From Bdellovibrionota bacterium (lineage in GTDB: Bacteria > Bdellovibrionota > UBA1018 > CAUJDS01), in assembly GCA_963169695.1 (NCBI GenBank), contig CAUJDS010000003.1:1-54682 (forward strand): a stretch of 54,682 nucleotides of DNA. The letters run 5' to 3'. Below are positions 30,897 through 40,049 of the stretch, one piece after another. Made by a program: the position numbers and the translations under genes. A model generated the notes under the pieces. The model saw nothing but the letters and a program-made list of their open reading frames with translations. It was not told the origin of the DNA and searched no databases. Each line of letters starts with the position of its first letter. The stretch's first letter is position 1.

Positions 30897-31964
30897 TTGA
30901 GTGCCTTTGTGTTGGCTGCGCTCTTTCGACATACGTTGGCCTCGGGAAATGATTTACAAGTCTATTGGAAGATGAGCCGCTTTGTTTTGGAAGGGCTCCC
31001 CGTCTATGATCCCCTGAGAGATGGGGGAAGTATTTTCAAGTACCCGCCCTGGGTTGCGGCAATGTTTTTACCGTTCGGCTTTTTTAGTTACCAAGTCTTT
31101 AGTTGGATGTGGGCGATCCTGCAAACCATTGCATTTGTTTGGTTGCTAAGGTTTCTGATTCGGATCACGAAATCAAAAGGCGTGACACTTTCTGTTTTTT
31201 TGGGATTCTGGGGATTGTGGGCGGTTCACGCCTTTGAAGGCCAGATCAATCTTCTTCTGCTTGTCTTGATGTTGCAGGTTGGAGAGAAAATGCCATGGCG
31301 AACGATGGCGTTGCTAGTGCTTTCTTCCAAAATAACTACCTTGCTTCCACTGGTTGGGCTTCGGTGGCCAACGAGAGTTCGTCCCGCCTTTCTTTGGGCT
31401 GGAGGACTTGCTGCGCTCCTGACGTTGGGGGTCTCATTGCTTTCTCACGAGTCCGTCATTCAGTTGACCCAGTCCTATTTCCACGCAGTATTTTCGGGTG
31501 ATACCCTTTTGGGTCGCGATAAAATTTATAGTCGAGACAATCAAGGTATCTACGCATTTATACAGCGGCTATTTATTTCGAAGGGGAATTCACCGCTTCC
31601 TGAAGCGCCACTGATGTTGGCGGTGCTAGTATTGGGTTCTGCAAGTTGGTGGCATCTTTCTCGTCAGGTGAATGATCGCGATCGCTATTGGGGCTGGATT
31701 GCGCTCGTCCCTGTGCTGCATGGACTTGCTTGGTTTCATATGTTTGTATTTGCTTTTCCTCTTGCGGTGGCCGTGGTGGCCGATGCGTTTCGAACCAAAA
31801 GATGGAGTCAGCGCGCCTGGGCAATTGCTTCGGTAGGGCTGGTGGGCGCAGTGACAGCTAAGACATTTGGGCCCTTGGGTGGTGGGCTGGAGTTTTTCTC
31901 CGTGAAATCGGTTGGAACTCTGTCCCTTCTGGCTCAGCTCCGTAATCAGAAGTCGCTTCGTTAG
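30897..31964 (+). CDS. GT87-like multi-pass membrane glycosyltransferase
   Basis: A 355-aa protein with about nine transmembrane helices. SGNDLQVYWKMSRFVLEGLPVYDP and FKYPPWVAAMFLPFG resemble the first periplasmic loop of the GT87/DUF2029 family, which uses polyprenyl-phosphate mannose or similar donors. The Asp in NDLQVYW matches the expected catalytic acid position. The TTG start at 30897 begins inside the first helix. The frame is open back to 30834, and an AAGGAG at 30833-30838 precedes ATC/ATT codons at 30846/30849, so a rare start that adds about 16-17 residues (LPKLRGKRWEILLSV) is possible. Confidence 0.65.
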   Translation: MSAFVLAALFRHTLASGNDLQVYWKMSRFVLEGLPVYDPLRDGGSIFKYPPWVAAMFLPFGFFSYQVFSWMWAILQTIAFVWLLRFLIRITKSKGVTLSVFLGFWGLWAVHAFEGQINLLLLVLMLQVGEKMPWRTMALLVLSSKITTLLPLVGLRWPTRVRPAFLWAGGLAALLTLGVSLLSHESVIQLTQSYFHAVFSGDTLLGRDKIYSRDNQGIYAFIQRLFISKGNSPLPEAPLMLAVLVLGSASWWHLSRQVNDRDRYWGWIALVPVLHGLAWFHMFVFAFPLAVAVVADAFRTKRWSQRAWAIASVGLVGAVTAKTFGPLGGGLEFFSVKSVGTLSLLAQLRNQKSLR

Positions 31965-32017
31965 CTTCATACACAGACCTGGAATAATCTTCGAAAAATC
32001 GCTATAGCTAGGTCCGT

Positions 32018-33979
32018 ATGAATTTTGACGTATTAGTCATCGGTGGAGGCCATGCGGGCACAGAAGCAGCAGCCGCAGCTGCAAAAATGGGTTGCCGGGT
32101 AGGCCTCGTCACGCTCAATGCGAGTCGCATTGGCTTTATGTCCTGCAATCCGGCGATCGGGGGATTGGCCAAGGGACACTTAGTAAAAGAAATAGATGCG
32201 CTTGGTGGACTTATGGGTTGGATGGCGGACCGCTCAGCGATTCAGTATCGAAGATTGAATCAAAGCAAGGGGCCTGCCGTCCGTTCTTCGAGAGCCCAGT
32301 GTGATAAGGCGCTCTATGCCCAGAACATGCAAGAGTACTTAGCCACCGTCAAAAATTTGACGATTCTTGAAGCAGAAGTTTCTGAGATCTTGGTTTCTGA
32401 TGGTGAGGTCGTAGGTGTTCAGACTTCAAAAGGGGAAAAGTGGAATTGTCGCTCGGTTGTTGTGACCTCAGGCACCTTTATGCACGCCATTATGCATACG
32501 GGGGAGTCCAAACTTGAGGGAGGTAGGTTGGGCGATGCCGCATCCAAAGGCCTCAGTGGATGCTTAAGTGAGTTGGGCTTTCGGCTCCGCCGTTTGAAGA
32601 CCGGCACACCACCTCGCTTACATCGTCGAAGTATCGATTTTTCTCGCCTTGAGGAGCAGAGGGGTGACGCAGTGCCCAGGGCATTTTCTTTCTTTAGGGC
32701 GCCCAATCCTTTCCCCTATCTCCCTCAGATAAGCTGCTATTTGACTTATACTAATGCGAAGTGTCATGAAATCATTGCTGAGAATTTTCACCGAGCCCCA
32801 ATGTTTACGGGGCAGATTGAGGGAGTAGGCCCACGTTATTGTCCGTCCATTGAAGACAAGGTCTCTCGCTTCAGGGACCGCTCTCGTCATCAGCTATTCT
32901 TGGAGCCAGAAGGATTGACGACGGACGAAGTCTACGTAAATGGGATTTCCACCAGTCTACCTCGCGATGTGCAGGACCAATTCGTAAGAAGCATTGAAGG
33001 TTTGGAATCCGCTGAGTTCGTGCGGTACGGCTACGCCGTTGAGTATGATGCGATTGATGCCCGCCAGCTGAAACGAAGTCTCGAGTCCAAGGAAGTGGGC
33101 GGGCTCTTTGTCGCCGGACAAGTCAATGGGACCTCAGGATATGAAGAGGCGGGTGCACAGGGACTTCTTGCGGGAATCAATGCAGCCTTGCGAGTGAAGG
33201 ACGAGGAGCCATTTATACTGGAGCGTGGTGATGGTTATACAGGTGTGCTTATTGATGACCTCACACTTCAGGGTAGTGATGAGCCGTATCGAATGTTTAC
33301 CTCTCGCGCAGAATATCGGTTGCTTCTTCGAGAAGACAACGCTGATCAGAGGCTCTTGCCAATGGCGAGAAAGCTTGGGCTGATTGATGACGATGTATTC
33401 AAGGCTTTTGAAGCAAAGAGCAGCGAAAGGATTCGAGTTCGTAAAGCGCTCGATGATTTTTACGTGTTCCCCGTGGAACAATGCGATTTTTGGTTCCAGG
33501 AGCGTGGATTTCGGCCGCTTTTGGATCGAGCATCGGGTGCGGATCTCCTGAAGCGGCCGGAATTCAGTTTAGCCCATCTTCGTGATCTTGGATTTGATCT
33601 AGATGCACACTCCATGGAGGCCGCGGAGCAGGCGGAGATCGAAATTCGTTATGCTGGATATATTCAACGGGATTTGGACTTGCTGGACGGTGTTCGAAAG
33701 AGCGAATCGGTGGAAATCCCATTGGATTTAGACTTTCATTCTATTCCAGGACTTTCCAACGAGGTTCGGGCCAAATTAGCGGTTGTACGCCCAGAAAATC
33801 TGGGTCAAATCTCCAGAATTCAGGGAGTAACCCCCGCGGCAGCAGCCAATTTGATGATTTATTTGAAGATGAGGAGCTCGCAAGGAAAAAACCAAGCCTA
33901 TAAGTCTCCAAGACAGCTGAGAAAAGAGAAGATTTCTGCCTGGCGTGAGTCAGGTGGAGGTGTTACTCAATCGGTTTAA
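32018..33979 (+). CDS. mnmG: tRNA uridine-5-carboxymethylaminomethyl(34) synthesis enzyme MnmG
   Basis: A 653-aa FAD protein, partner of MnmE. The dinucleotide-binding GGGHAGTEAAAAAA starts at residue 8. CNPAIGGLAKGHLVKEIDALGG, GPRYCPSIEDKV with its catalytic-loop cysteine, EGLTTDEVYVNG, GQVNGTSGYEEAGAQG and TSRAEYRLLLREDNAD are all family signatures. It is slightly longer than E. coli MnmG (629) because of a basic C-terminal tail. It is separated from mnmE by a four-gene insertion. Confidence 0.97.
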   Translation: MNFDVLVIGGGHAGTEAAAAAAKMGCRVGLVTLNASRIGFMSCNPAIGGLAKGHLVKEIDALGGLMGWMADRSAIQYRRLNQSKGPAVRSSRAQCDKALYAQNMQEYLATVKNLTILEAEVSEILVSDGEVVGVQTSKGEKWNCRSVVVTSGTFMHAIMHTGESKLEGGRLGDAASKGLSGCLSELGFRLRRLKTGTPPRLHRRSIDFSRLEEQRGDAVPRAFSFFRAPNPFPYLPQISCYLTYTNAKCHEIIAENFHRAPMFTGQIEGVGPRYCPSIEDKVSRFRDRSRHQLFLEPEGLTTDEVYVNGISTSLPRDVQDQFVRSIEGLESAEFVRYGYAVEYDAIDARQLKRSLESKEVGGLFVAGQVNGTSGYEEAGAQGLLAGINAALRVKDEEPFILERGDGYTGVLIDDLTLQGSDEPYRMFTSRAEYRLLLREDNADQRLLPMARKLGLIDDDVFKAFEAKSSERIRVRKALDDFYVFPVEQCDFWFQERGFRPLLDRASGADLLKRPEFSLAHLRDLGFDLDAHSMEAAEQAEIEIRYAGYIQRDLDLLDGVRKSESVEIPLDLDFHSIPGLSNEVRAKLAVVRPENLGQISRIQGVTPAAAANLMIYLKMRSSQGKNQAYKSPRQLRKEKISAWRESGGGVTQSV

Positions 33980-33999
33980 CCTAAAGGGAGTGCCTCTTC

Positions 34000-34641
34000 T
34001 TGAGCTCACAGCATTTTGAATCCATTTTAAGACAAAATCTTGCCCTGGGAGACGCGGACACCATTAGGAAGGTGGTTCTTTTTCGGGAACGCCTTCTTCA
34101 AGAGAACGAGAGACAGAACCTTACAAGAATCACAGAGCCCCAAGAATTTTATGACCTCAATTTGGTAGATGTTCAAGAGCTTCTTACTTCTGGCTTTTTG
34201 AGCTATCCAGCAATGGATTTAGGCTCTGGTTCAGGTGTTCCAGGACTATTGGCCGCGATTTTTGAAGAAAAACCCTGGGTTTTAGTGGAATCCGAGAGAA
34301 AGAAGGCGGATTTTCTACGACGAATGGTGATGGAGTTGGGCCTCAAGCACGTCACAGTATTTGGAGGGCGAGCTGAGGAATACCTCGAGCAGAGCGCCGT
34401 CTCAAGTGTCGTTGCCAGGGCTGTTGCAAGGGTAGATCGAATCTTCAATTGGCTGGAAAAATGTTCCACGTGGCACAATCTTGTACTTCTCAAGGGCCCA
34501 GGCTGGGATGAAGAGTGGAAAAGCTTTATTGAGCAGAAAAAGAAGAAGGCGGAAGCGTTGGAGCTGATGGGTACTCATGAGTACTCAGTGACCAAAGAAA
34601 AGATACGCCGCGTCATCGTTCGTTTGGAGCGAAAAGACTAG
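34000..34641 (+). CDS. rsmG: 16S rRNA (guanine(527)-N7)-methyltransferase RsmG
   Basis: A 213-aa class I methyltransferase acting on the 530 loop of 16S rRNA. The SAM motif is AMDLGSGSGVPGL; NLTRITEPQEFYDLNLVD and VVARAVARVDRI are family signatures. The start is TTG 34000, with GGGAG about 12 nt upstream. It lies 20 nt after mnmG and before parAB. A parS-like site is embedded in its coding sequence, and its stop overlaps the first copy of a direct repeat. Confidence 0.93.
   Translation: MSSQHFESILRQNLALGDADTIRKVVLFRERLLQENERQNLTRITEPQEFYDLNLVDVQELLTSGFLSYPAMDLGSGSGVPGLLAAIFEEKPWVLVESERKKADFLRRMVMELGLKHVTVFGGRAEEYLEQSAVSSVVARAVARVDRIFNWLEKCSTWHNLVLLKGPGWDEEWKSFIEQKKKKAEALELMGTHEYSVTKEKIRRVIVRLERKD
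34462..34477. other. parS-like centromere site inside rsmG
   Basis: TGTTCCACGTGGCACA matches the widespread parS consensus TGTTNCACGTGNAACA at every defined base except one (C for A at position 13). It lies about 270 nt before parA, where origin-proximal parS sites are expected. Identification is by motif. Confidence 0.7.
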
Positions 34642-34709
34642 GCGGTGGATAGGTGAGTACTCGTTGAGTGCGTCACAAACCTCTTGATTGTTCAAGACTA
34701 GGTGGATAG
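34634..34709 (+). repeat. Two direct repeats with near-DnaA boxes upstream of parA
   Basis: AAGACTAGG occurs at 34634-34642 and 34694-34702, exactly 60 bp apart. Each copy leads into GGTGGATAG (34644-34652 and 34701-34709), a one-mismatch version of the oriC box GGTGGATAA. The first copy overlaps the rsmG stop. They occupy the 107-bp rsmG-parA gap and could be an operator for parAB; no promoter is certain here. Confidence 0.45.
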
Positions 34710-34748
34710 CCTAATTCGTGGGAATGTCGGGGAAAGGGACGGAAATCC

Positions 34749-35591
34749 ATGGGAAAAGTAATCGCTGTTACCAATCAAAAGGGTGGTGTTGGAAAAACCA
34801 CAACTACGGTGAACCTAGCTGCCTCTCTTGCTATGGGCGAGCACCGGACTCTTTTAATTGATTTCGATCCTCAGGGAAATGCAAGTTCGGCCCTGGGTCT
34901 TACTCGTGAAAAAATACGGGCAGGTAAGGGAACCATTTACCATGCATTGATTGGAGAGGCGTCCTTCGAGGACATAATCCATCCAACTGAAATGGATCAA
35001 CTCTTTGTTGCGCCGGCAGACGAAAATCTTACGGGCGCAGAAATTGAACTCGTGAGTGTCCTCGCTCGCGAAAGTAAGCTCAAGATCGCTTTGGAATCGG
35101 TTCGCGACAAGTTTGATTTTATTTTGATAGATTGCCCGCCCTCTTTGGGCCTCTTAACGGTTAATGCCTTCACTGCTTCTGATTCGTTCTTGGTTCCACT
35201 TCAAACGGAATATTTTGCGCTCGAGGGACTTACTCAGCTCCTTCAGACTGTTAGCCTCATCAAACAGAGCACCAACCCAAGGTTGCAGCAGGAGGGGATT
35301 GTTCTCACTATGTTTGACGTGCGCAATCGACTCGCTCACGAAGTCGAAAAAGAAGTTCGTCAACATTTTGGCGACAAGGTTTATCAAGCAGTTATCCCTA
35401 GGAATGTTCGACTCAGTGAGTGCACGAGTTTTGGAAAACCGATTTTGCTCTATGACATCAATTCAAAGGGGTGTTCTGCCTATTTGAATCTCGCTCAGGA
35501 AGTGTTGAATCGGAACCGCCCAAAAATTGTTCCTCCACCGTTTGTCGTGGAGTCGCGAGCCAATAGCCCAGAAATGTTAGAAGGCGTCTAA
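34749..35591 (+). CDS. parA: Chromosome partitioning ATPase ParA (Soj)
   Basis: A 280-aa deviant Walker A ATPase that binds nonspecific DNA as an ATP dimer and moves ParB-parS complexes. The P-loop is KGGVGKTT (residues 11-18), with the signature lysine as the first residue. LLIDFDPQGNAS and DFILIDCPPSLGLLT are the other ATPase motifs. There is no N-terminal helix-turn-helix, so this is the chromosomal Soj class. AAAGGGACGGAAATCC precedes ATG 34749. parB follows 31 nt downstream. Confidence 0.96.
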   Translation: MGKVIAVTNQKGGVGKTTTTVNLAASLAMGEHRTLLIDFDPQGNASSALGLTREKIRAGKGTIYHALIGEASFEDIIHPTEMDQLFVAPADENLTGAEIELVSVLARESKLKIALESVRDKFDFILIDCPPSLGLLTVNAFTASDSFLVPLQTEYFALEGLTQLLQTVSLIKQSTNPRLQQEGIVLTMFDVRNRLAHEVEKEVRQHFGDKVYQAVIPRNVRLSECTSFGKPILLYDINSKGCSAYLNLAQEVLNRNRPKIVPPPFVVESRANSPEMLEGV

Positions 35592-35622
35592 GCTTTAAAA
35601 TGAATATCCAGGAGAATATCCT

Positions 35623-36597
35623 ATGGCATTGAAACCTGCTCTCGGAAAAGGATTGGGCGCTCTTTTTGCAAATGCACCCGTCGCTGAGACCGAAACTCAG
35701 GAGAACCTTCATGGAGCTGGCGCAGTGGCGGGTGGGCCCGCTGTTCCGGTTGAATCTGGAAATCGAGATCGTCATCCCGGTATTAGTTTGGCCAACGTAG
35801 AGGAGATCAAGGTCAATCCCTACCAACCGCGCCGAGAATTTGACGAAGAGAAATTGCAGGAATTGGTTCAATCCATCGAAGCCAACGGCATTATTCAGCC
35901 GTTGATTGTTCGAAAGTCGGAAAAGGGTTTTGAATTAATTGCGGGCGAGCGGCGCCTTCGAGCAGCCAAACGAGCGGGGCTCACGACGGTACCAATCGTG
36001 ATCCGAAAATCTACGGATCGAGAATCCCTCGAAATCGCATTGATCGAGAATATTCAACGAGCGGATCTCAATTGCGTCGATGAGGCATTGGCCTACCTAC
36101 AGCTGCTCCAAGATTTCAACCTTCGCCAGGAAGATGTTGCCCAACGAGTTGGAAAAGATCGTGCAACTGTTGCCAATCACCTTCGATTGTTGAAGTTGCC
36201 AGAAAATCTTTTAGAAGAACTCAAGACCGGCAAGCTTTCCTTTGGTCATGGTAAGGCCATTATGGGTTTGGAGCAGGCTGACCAGCAGATACGATTGGGC
36301 GCCATGGTCCTAGCTCAGTCGCTGAGCGTCCGAGACACCGAAGCATTGGTTCAAAAGTGGAAAAGTGGTCTTACTGAGGAGGCAAAACCAGCTTCACCAG
36401 AGCCCGCCAAGACGCCGATTGAGCAGCGGTTACAGCAACTTTCTTTGGACCTGACACGAACATGGTCGGTTCGGGTGGAAGTAAAGGGATCGGATAAAAA
36501 AGGAAAAATCGTTTTTCGATATCGTAACCGTGAAGACCTCGAGCGATTGTTAGAGGCGATGCAAAAGGGAAGCTTATGGCAAAATCCGTCGATCTAG
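35623..36597 (+). CDS. parB: Chromosome partitioning protein ParB (Spo0J)
   Basis: A 324-aa parS-binding CTPase clamp. It starts MALKPALGKGLGALFA, whose KGLGALF is the usual ParA-stimulating N-terminus. The CTP-binding domain shows INGERRLRAAK-type residues (IAGERRLRAAKRAG) and ENIQRADLN; a helix-turn-helix follows (QEDVAQRVGKDRATVANHLRLLKLP). The C-terminal dimer domain ends at 36597. The bactofilin gene begins 22 nt before its end, in another frame. Confidence 0.96.
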   Translation: MALKPALGKGLGALFANAPVAETETQENLHGAGAVAGGPAVPVESGNRDRHPGISLANVEEIKVNPYQPRREFDEEKLQELVQSIEANGIIQPLIVRKSEKGFELIAGERRLRAAKRAGLTTVPIVIRKSTDRESLEIALIENIQRADLNCVDEALAYLQLLQDFNLRQEDVAQRVGKDRATVANHLRLLKLPENLLEELKTGKLSFGHGKAIMGLEQADQQIRLGAMVLAQSLSVRDTEALVQKWKSGLTEEAKPASPEPAKTPIEQRLQQLSLDLTRTWSVRVEVKGSDKKGKIVFRYRNREDLERLLEAMQKGSLWQNPSI

Positions 36598-36962
36598 TCG
36601 TCCCAGCTACGCGCCATGAAGTAACCGCTGTTATTGATCAGGGATGCGAATTCGAGGGCAAGCTTTGCTTTTATGGCACAGTGCGAATCAATGGAACATT
36701 CAGCGGAGAAATCTACACGCCGGATACCCTCGTTATTGGGGACAAGGCTCGAATTCGTGGAGAGATTGAAGCGGGTATTGTTATCATTAGCGGCGAAGTG
36801 AATGGAAATATTCGCGCCAAGTATCGCGTTGAGATCCATCACCCGGCAGTATTTCGCGGCGACATTTATACACCAAGCTTAAGTGTAGATGAGGGTGTCG
36901 TATTTGAAGGTAAGAGCAAAATGATTCAAAGTAGCCGCCCTTCAACAGAAATCCCTTCTTGA
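36576..36962 (+). CDS. Bactofilin
   Basis: A 128-aa cytoskeletal protein with the right-handed beta-helix core of bactofilins: VIDQGCEFEGKLCFYGTVRINGTFSGEI, TLVIGDKARIRGEIEAG, VIISGEVNGNI, VEIHHPAVFRGDI, LSVDEGVVFEGK. Repeated G.I/v..G turns give the helix. Bactofilins polymerise without nucleotide. In Myxococcus such proteins scaffold the ParAB machinery, and here the gene overlaps parB by 22 nt. It is followed by the F1 ATP synthase operon. Confidence 0.9.
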   Translation: MAKSVDLVVPATRHEVTAVIDQGCEFEGKLCFYGTVRINGTFSGEIYTPDTLVIGDKARIRGEIEAGIVIISGEVNGNIRAKYRVEIHHPAVFRGDIYTPSLSVDEGVVFEGKSKMIQSSRPSTEIPS

Positions 36963-37020
36963 CCCCAATCTTCTGAGCGTGTTACCACGCGTTAAAGAGT
37001 CAATTTCCAGGAGCACCACT

Positions 37021-37473
37021 TTGAGCTCAATTGTAGCCACTTTCGGCCTTGATCGGTCGTTGTTCTATCACTTCGCACTTTTTCTCATCTTGTTTACCTT
37101 GATGCGCGCCCTTTTTTTTGATCCGTTTATGGGATTGATTCAAGAGCGACGAAAGAGAACCTTGGCGGATCGGGAGCTTGCCGCGAAGCTCCTCGAAGAC
37201 GCAGGAAAAAAATTATCAGAATACGAGTCACGACTGGCTTCTGCACGTCAACAAGCGCGCAAAGAAATGGACCTGCTTATTGGCGAAGCACGAAAAAAAG
37301 AGGCAGACACCCTTGCAAATGCACGAGAGGAATCCAAAAAAATTACGCAAGCTACCCTGCATGAACTTGAGTCTCAACGCGCCAGCTTGCAGAAAGATCT
37401 GTCCAAAGAGGTAGACGCAATGGCTTCAACTATTTCGGAGCGACTGATCCGACAGCAAGGTGAGCGACGATGA
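37021..37473 (+). CDS. atpF': ATP synthase FO subunit b' (first b-type stator)
   Basis: A 150-aa peripheral-stalk subunit: one membrane helix (FYHFALFLILFTLMRALFF) followed by a long charged coiled coil. Starting at TTG 37021 puts AGGAG at the right distance (7 nt). A GTG 42 nt earlier (36979) lacks such a site and adds 14 residues. Having two b-type genes (b' and b) is typical of several proteobacterial and cyanobacterial operons. The stop overlaps the next gene by 4 nt. Confidence 0.85.
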   Translation: MSSIVATFGLDRSLFYHFALFLILFTLMRALFFDPFMGLIQERRKRTLADRELAAKLLEDAGKKLSEYESRLASARQQARKEMDLLIGEARKKEADTLANAREESKKITQATLHELESQRASLQKDLSKEVDAMASTISERLIRQQGERR

Positions 37474-37937
37474 GCATTTTAATTTGGCCCACCATCAATC
37501 TCGCCGTTCTCATTGGCCTTCTTTATAAATTTCTGAATAAGCCAGTTCGTGAAATGGTTGTGGGTCGGCATGAAACGACTAAGAAAAACTACTTTGAAGT
37601 ACAAGAGAAGCTTCGAACCGCCAAAGCCAGCCTTGAAGAGCTTCACCAGAAGCTTCAGGGCCTCGATCACGAGGTTCAAACCATCCAGTTAGAGGTTCGG
37701 CGTCAGGCTGAGAAATCGTATGATCAAATCCTTTCTCACTCTAAGGAGTTGGCGTCTTCCATTATTGGAAGTGCTCACCAGAGTAGAGAGAATATGGTTT
37801 TGAGCTTTAAGACTGAATTAAAACGAAGTTTTGTAGAAAAGGTTATGACTGCGGCCACAGAGTCCGTTTCCCAGAAGCTTACCGTAGATGTTCGACAAAG
37901 GTTGGCGCGTGAATTTTCGAGTGAGGTTGTGAAATAG
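37470..37937 (+). CDS. atpF: ATP synthase FO subunit b (second b-type stator)
   Basis: A 155-aa stalk subunit: short hydrophobic N-terminus (ILIWPTINLAVLIGLLYKFLNKPV) and then a coiled coil ending in a helix that contacts delta. ATG 37470 overlaps the b' stop (ATGA). Together b and b' would form the heterodimeric stator. The delta gene begins 2 nt later. Confidence 0.9.
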   Translation: MSILIWPTINLAVLIGLLYKFLNKPVREMVVGRHETTKKNYFEVQEKLRTAKASLEELHQKLQGLDHEVQTIQLEVRRQAEKSYDQILSHSKELASSIIGSAHQSRENMVLSFKTELKRSFVEKVMTAATESVSQKLTVDVRQRLAREFSSEVVK

Positions 37938-37939
37938 CA

Positions 37940-38500
37940 ATGAATGTTGCAAGGTCCTACGCCCAGGCGCTTTTTGATGTCACCGTGGAGCAAGGCGGTG
38001 ATCGTACTGCCGTTTTTCAGAAGCTCAAGGAAGAAGAGCGGGATTTTCGAGACCTTTTGGAGCGATCCTCGGACGCTAAAATTATTTTGCTTGGGATGGT
38101 TGCTTCCCATCGAGAAAAAGAATTGGTTGTTGAGGAAATTGCAAAAAAAGCGCAATATTCGATCCAATTTCAACGCTTTGCTAAGCTGCTTGCTAGAAAA
38201 GGTCGGCTGGGGATCCTGGCCAAAATTTTTTACGAATTGGAGCGAGTGGAAGTGGAAGCTCAAGGAGGCACCCTGGGGCAGCTCGCGAGTGCAGATCCCG
38301 TTTCCTCTCAGGACTTAGCGGGGTTTGAAAAGCAATTTAGTGAAAAGCTTGGCAAGAAGGTTCGTTTTTATTTAAACCAAGATCCCGCTCTCATGGCTGG
38401 GGTGAGAGCAACGGTTGAGGGCGTGTCTTACGATGGTTCGCTCAAAGCGCAGTTGGATAGCCTCAGAGAAGAATTTTTGTCAGAATCGTCCCACTTTTAG
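37940..38500 (+). CDS. atpH: ATP synthase F1 subunit delta
   Basis: A 186-aa subunit that links the stalk to the top of F1. N-terminal helical domain MNVARSYAQALFDVTVEQGG and a C-terminal part with DPALMAGVRATVEGVSYDGSLKAQLDSLREEF, the classic delta ending (d.sliGG.....d...D.S....L..l). Its order between b and alpha is the standard one. Confidence 0.93.
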   Translation: MNVARSYAQALFDVTVEQGGDRTAVFQKLKEEERDFRDLLERSSDAKIILLGMVASHREKELVVEEIAKKAQYSIQFQRFAKLLARKGRLGILAKIFYELERVEVEAQGGTLGQLASADPVSSQDLAGFEKQFSEKLGKKVRFYLNQDPALMAGVRATVEGVSYDGSLKAQLDSLREEFLSESSHF

Positions 38501-38519
38501 TTTCTAAGGAGAATTTAGG

Positions 38520-40037
38520 ATGCAAACAAGTATCAGGCCAGAAGAGATTACTCAGATCATCAAACGACAGCTTTCGGATTTCGAAAAGAAGCTCGACGTT
38601 TCGGAATCAGGAACCGTGATGACGGTCGGAGATGGAGTTGCCAAGGTCTACGGATTAGAGAAAGCCCTCGTCGGTGAGCTTGTCGATTTCGGTTCCGGTG
38701 TTTATGGAATGATTTTGAACCTTGAAGAAGAAAGTGTCGGTATTGCGATCCTTGGCGACGATAAGCTGATCAAAGAAGGCACCACCGTCAAGCGAACCAA
38801 AAAAATCGTCCAGGTACCAGTGGGTCCAGAGCTTCTGGGCCGCGTAGTAAATCCATTGGGAATACCCATTGATGGCAAGGGTGAGTTGCATTCAAAAGAG
38901 AATCGCAGAATCGAAATCAAGGCGCCGGGTATTGTTCAGCGACAGTCGGTGAAGGAGCCGCTTCAGACCGGAATTAAAGCAATTGATGCCATGATTCCCA
39001 TTGGTCGAGGACAGCGAGAGTTGATTATTGGTGACCGTCAAACAGGAAAGACGGCTATTGCGATTGACACCATCATCAATCAAAAGGGCAAAGGTGTGTA
39101 TTGCATCTATGTAGCCATTGGTCAGAAGCAATCCACGGTTGCTCAGGTGGTAGAGAAGTTAAAGCAAGAAGGCGCGATGGAACATACCATCGTTGTCAGT
39201 GCAACCGCAGCCGATACGGCACCGATGCAGTTCTTGGCACCTTACTCTGGTGTTACGATGGGAGAGTGGTTCCGAGATACGGGCAAGCACGCTGTTATTA
39301 TTTATGATGACTTGACCAAGCAAGCACAAGCTTACCGTCAATTGTCACTTTTGCTTCGACGTCCTCCAGGCCGCGAAGCCTATCCTGGTGACGTTTTCTA
39401 TTTGCACTCTCGATTGCTTGAGCGTGCAGCAAAGCTATCGGATCAATTGGGTGGAGGTTCTCTGACGGCACTTCCGATTGTGGAAACACAAGCAGGAGAC
39501 GTTTCGGGGTACATTCCAACGAACGTGATTTCCATCACCGACGGGCAAATTTTTCTTGAGAGTGATTTGTTCTATTCAGGCGTTCGGCCAGCTGTGAACG
39601 TTGGACTTTCTGTCTCTCGCGTTGGCGGATCCGCACAGATCAAGGCAATGCGCCAGGTTGCTGGTACACTTCGACTGGAACTTGCTCAGTTTCGAGAAAA
39701 GGCAGCTTTTGCCCAATTCGGAAGTGATCTCGATCCTGCTACACAGAAGCAATTGGCTCGAGGAGAGCGACTCGTAGAAATCTTGAAGCAAGGTCAGTAT
39801 GTTCCAGTGCAAGTTGAGCGACAGGTCCTTATTATTTTTGCTGCAACTCAAGGGTACCTTGACGATCTACCGGTTGATAAAATCTCAGAATACGAGATTC
39901 AACTCATTCCTTATCTTGAAAGTAAGCACGCTGGCCTTTTGAAGTCCTTGAGCGAAAAGAAAACGCTCGATGATACTTTGAAGCCTCAGTTGGCAGCTGC
40001 TCTCTTGGAGTTTAAGAAAGTGTTTGTAACGGGATAA
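38520..40037 (+). CDS. atpA: ATP synthase F1 subunit alpha
   Basis: A 505-aa noncatalytic nucleotide-binding subunit. P-loop GDRQTGKT at 171-178, [19 protein letters not shown], and the arginine-finger region [25 protein letters not shown] lies 9 nt before ATG. Length is normal. Confidence 0.97.
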   Translation: MQTSIRPEEITQIIKRQLSDFEKKLDVSESGTVMTVGDGVAKVYGLEKALVGELVDFGSGVYGMILNLEEESVGIAILGDDKLIKEGTTVKRTKKIVQVPVGPELLGRVVNPLGIPIDGKGELHSKENRRIEIKAPGIVQRQSVKEPLQTGIKAIDAMIPIGRGQRELIIGDRQTGKTAIAIDTIINQKGKGVYCIYVAIGQKQSTVAQVVEKLKQEGAMEHTIVVSATAADTAPMQFLAPYSGVTMGEWFRDTGKHAVIIYDDLTKQAQAYRQLSLLLRRPPGREAYPGDVFYLHSRLLERAAKLSDQLGGGSLTALPIVETQAGDVSGYIPTNVISITDGQIFLESDLFYSGVRPAVNVGLSVSRVGGSAQIKAMRQVAGTLRLELAQFREKAAFAQFGSDLDPATQKQLARGERLVEILKQGQYVPVQVERQVLIIFAATQGYLDDLPVDKISEYEIQLIPYLESKHAGLLKSLSEKKTLDDTLKPQLAAALLEFKKVFVTG

Positions 40038-40049
40038 AGTCGAGAAATC

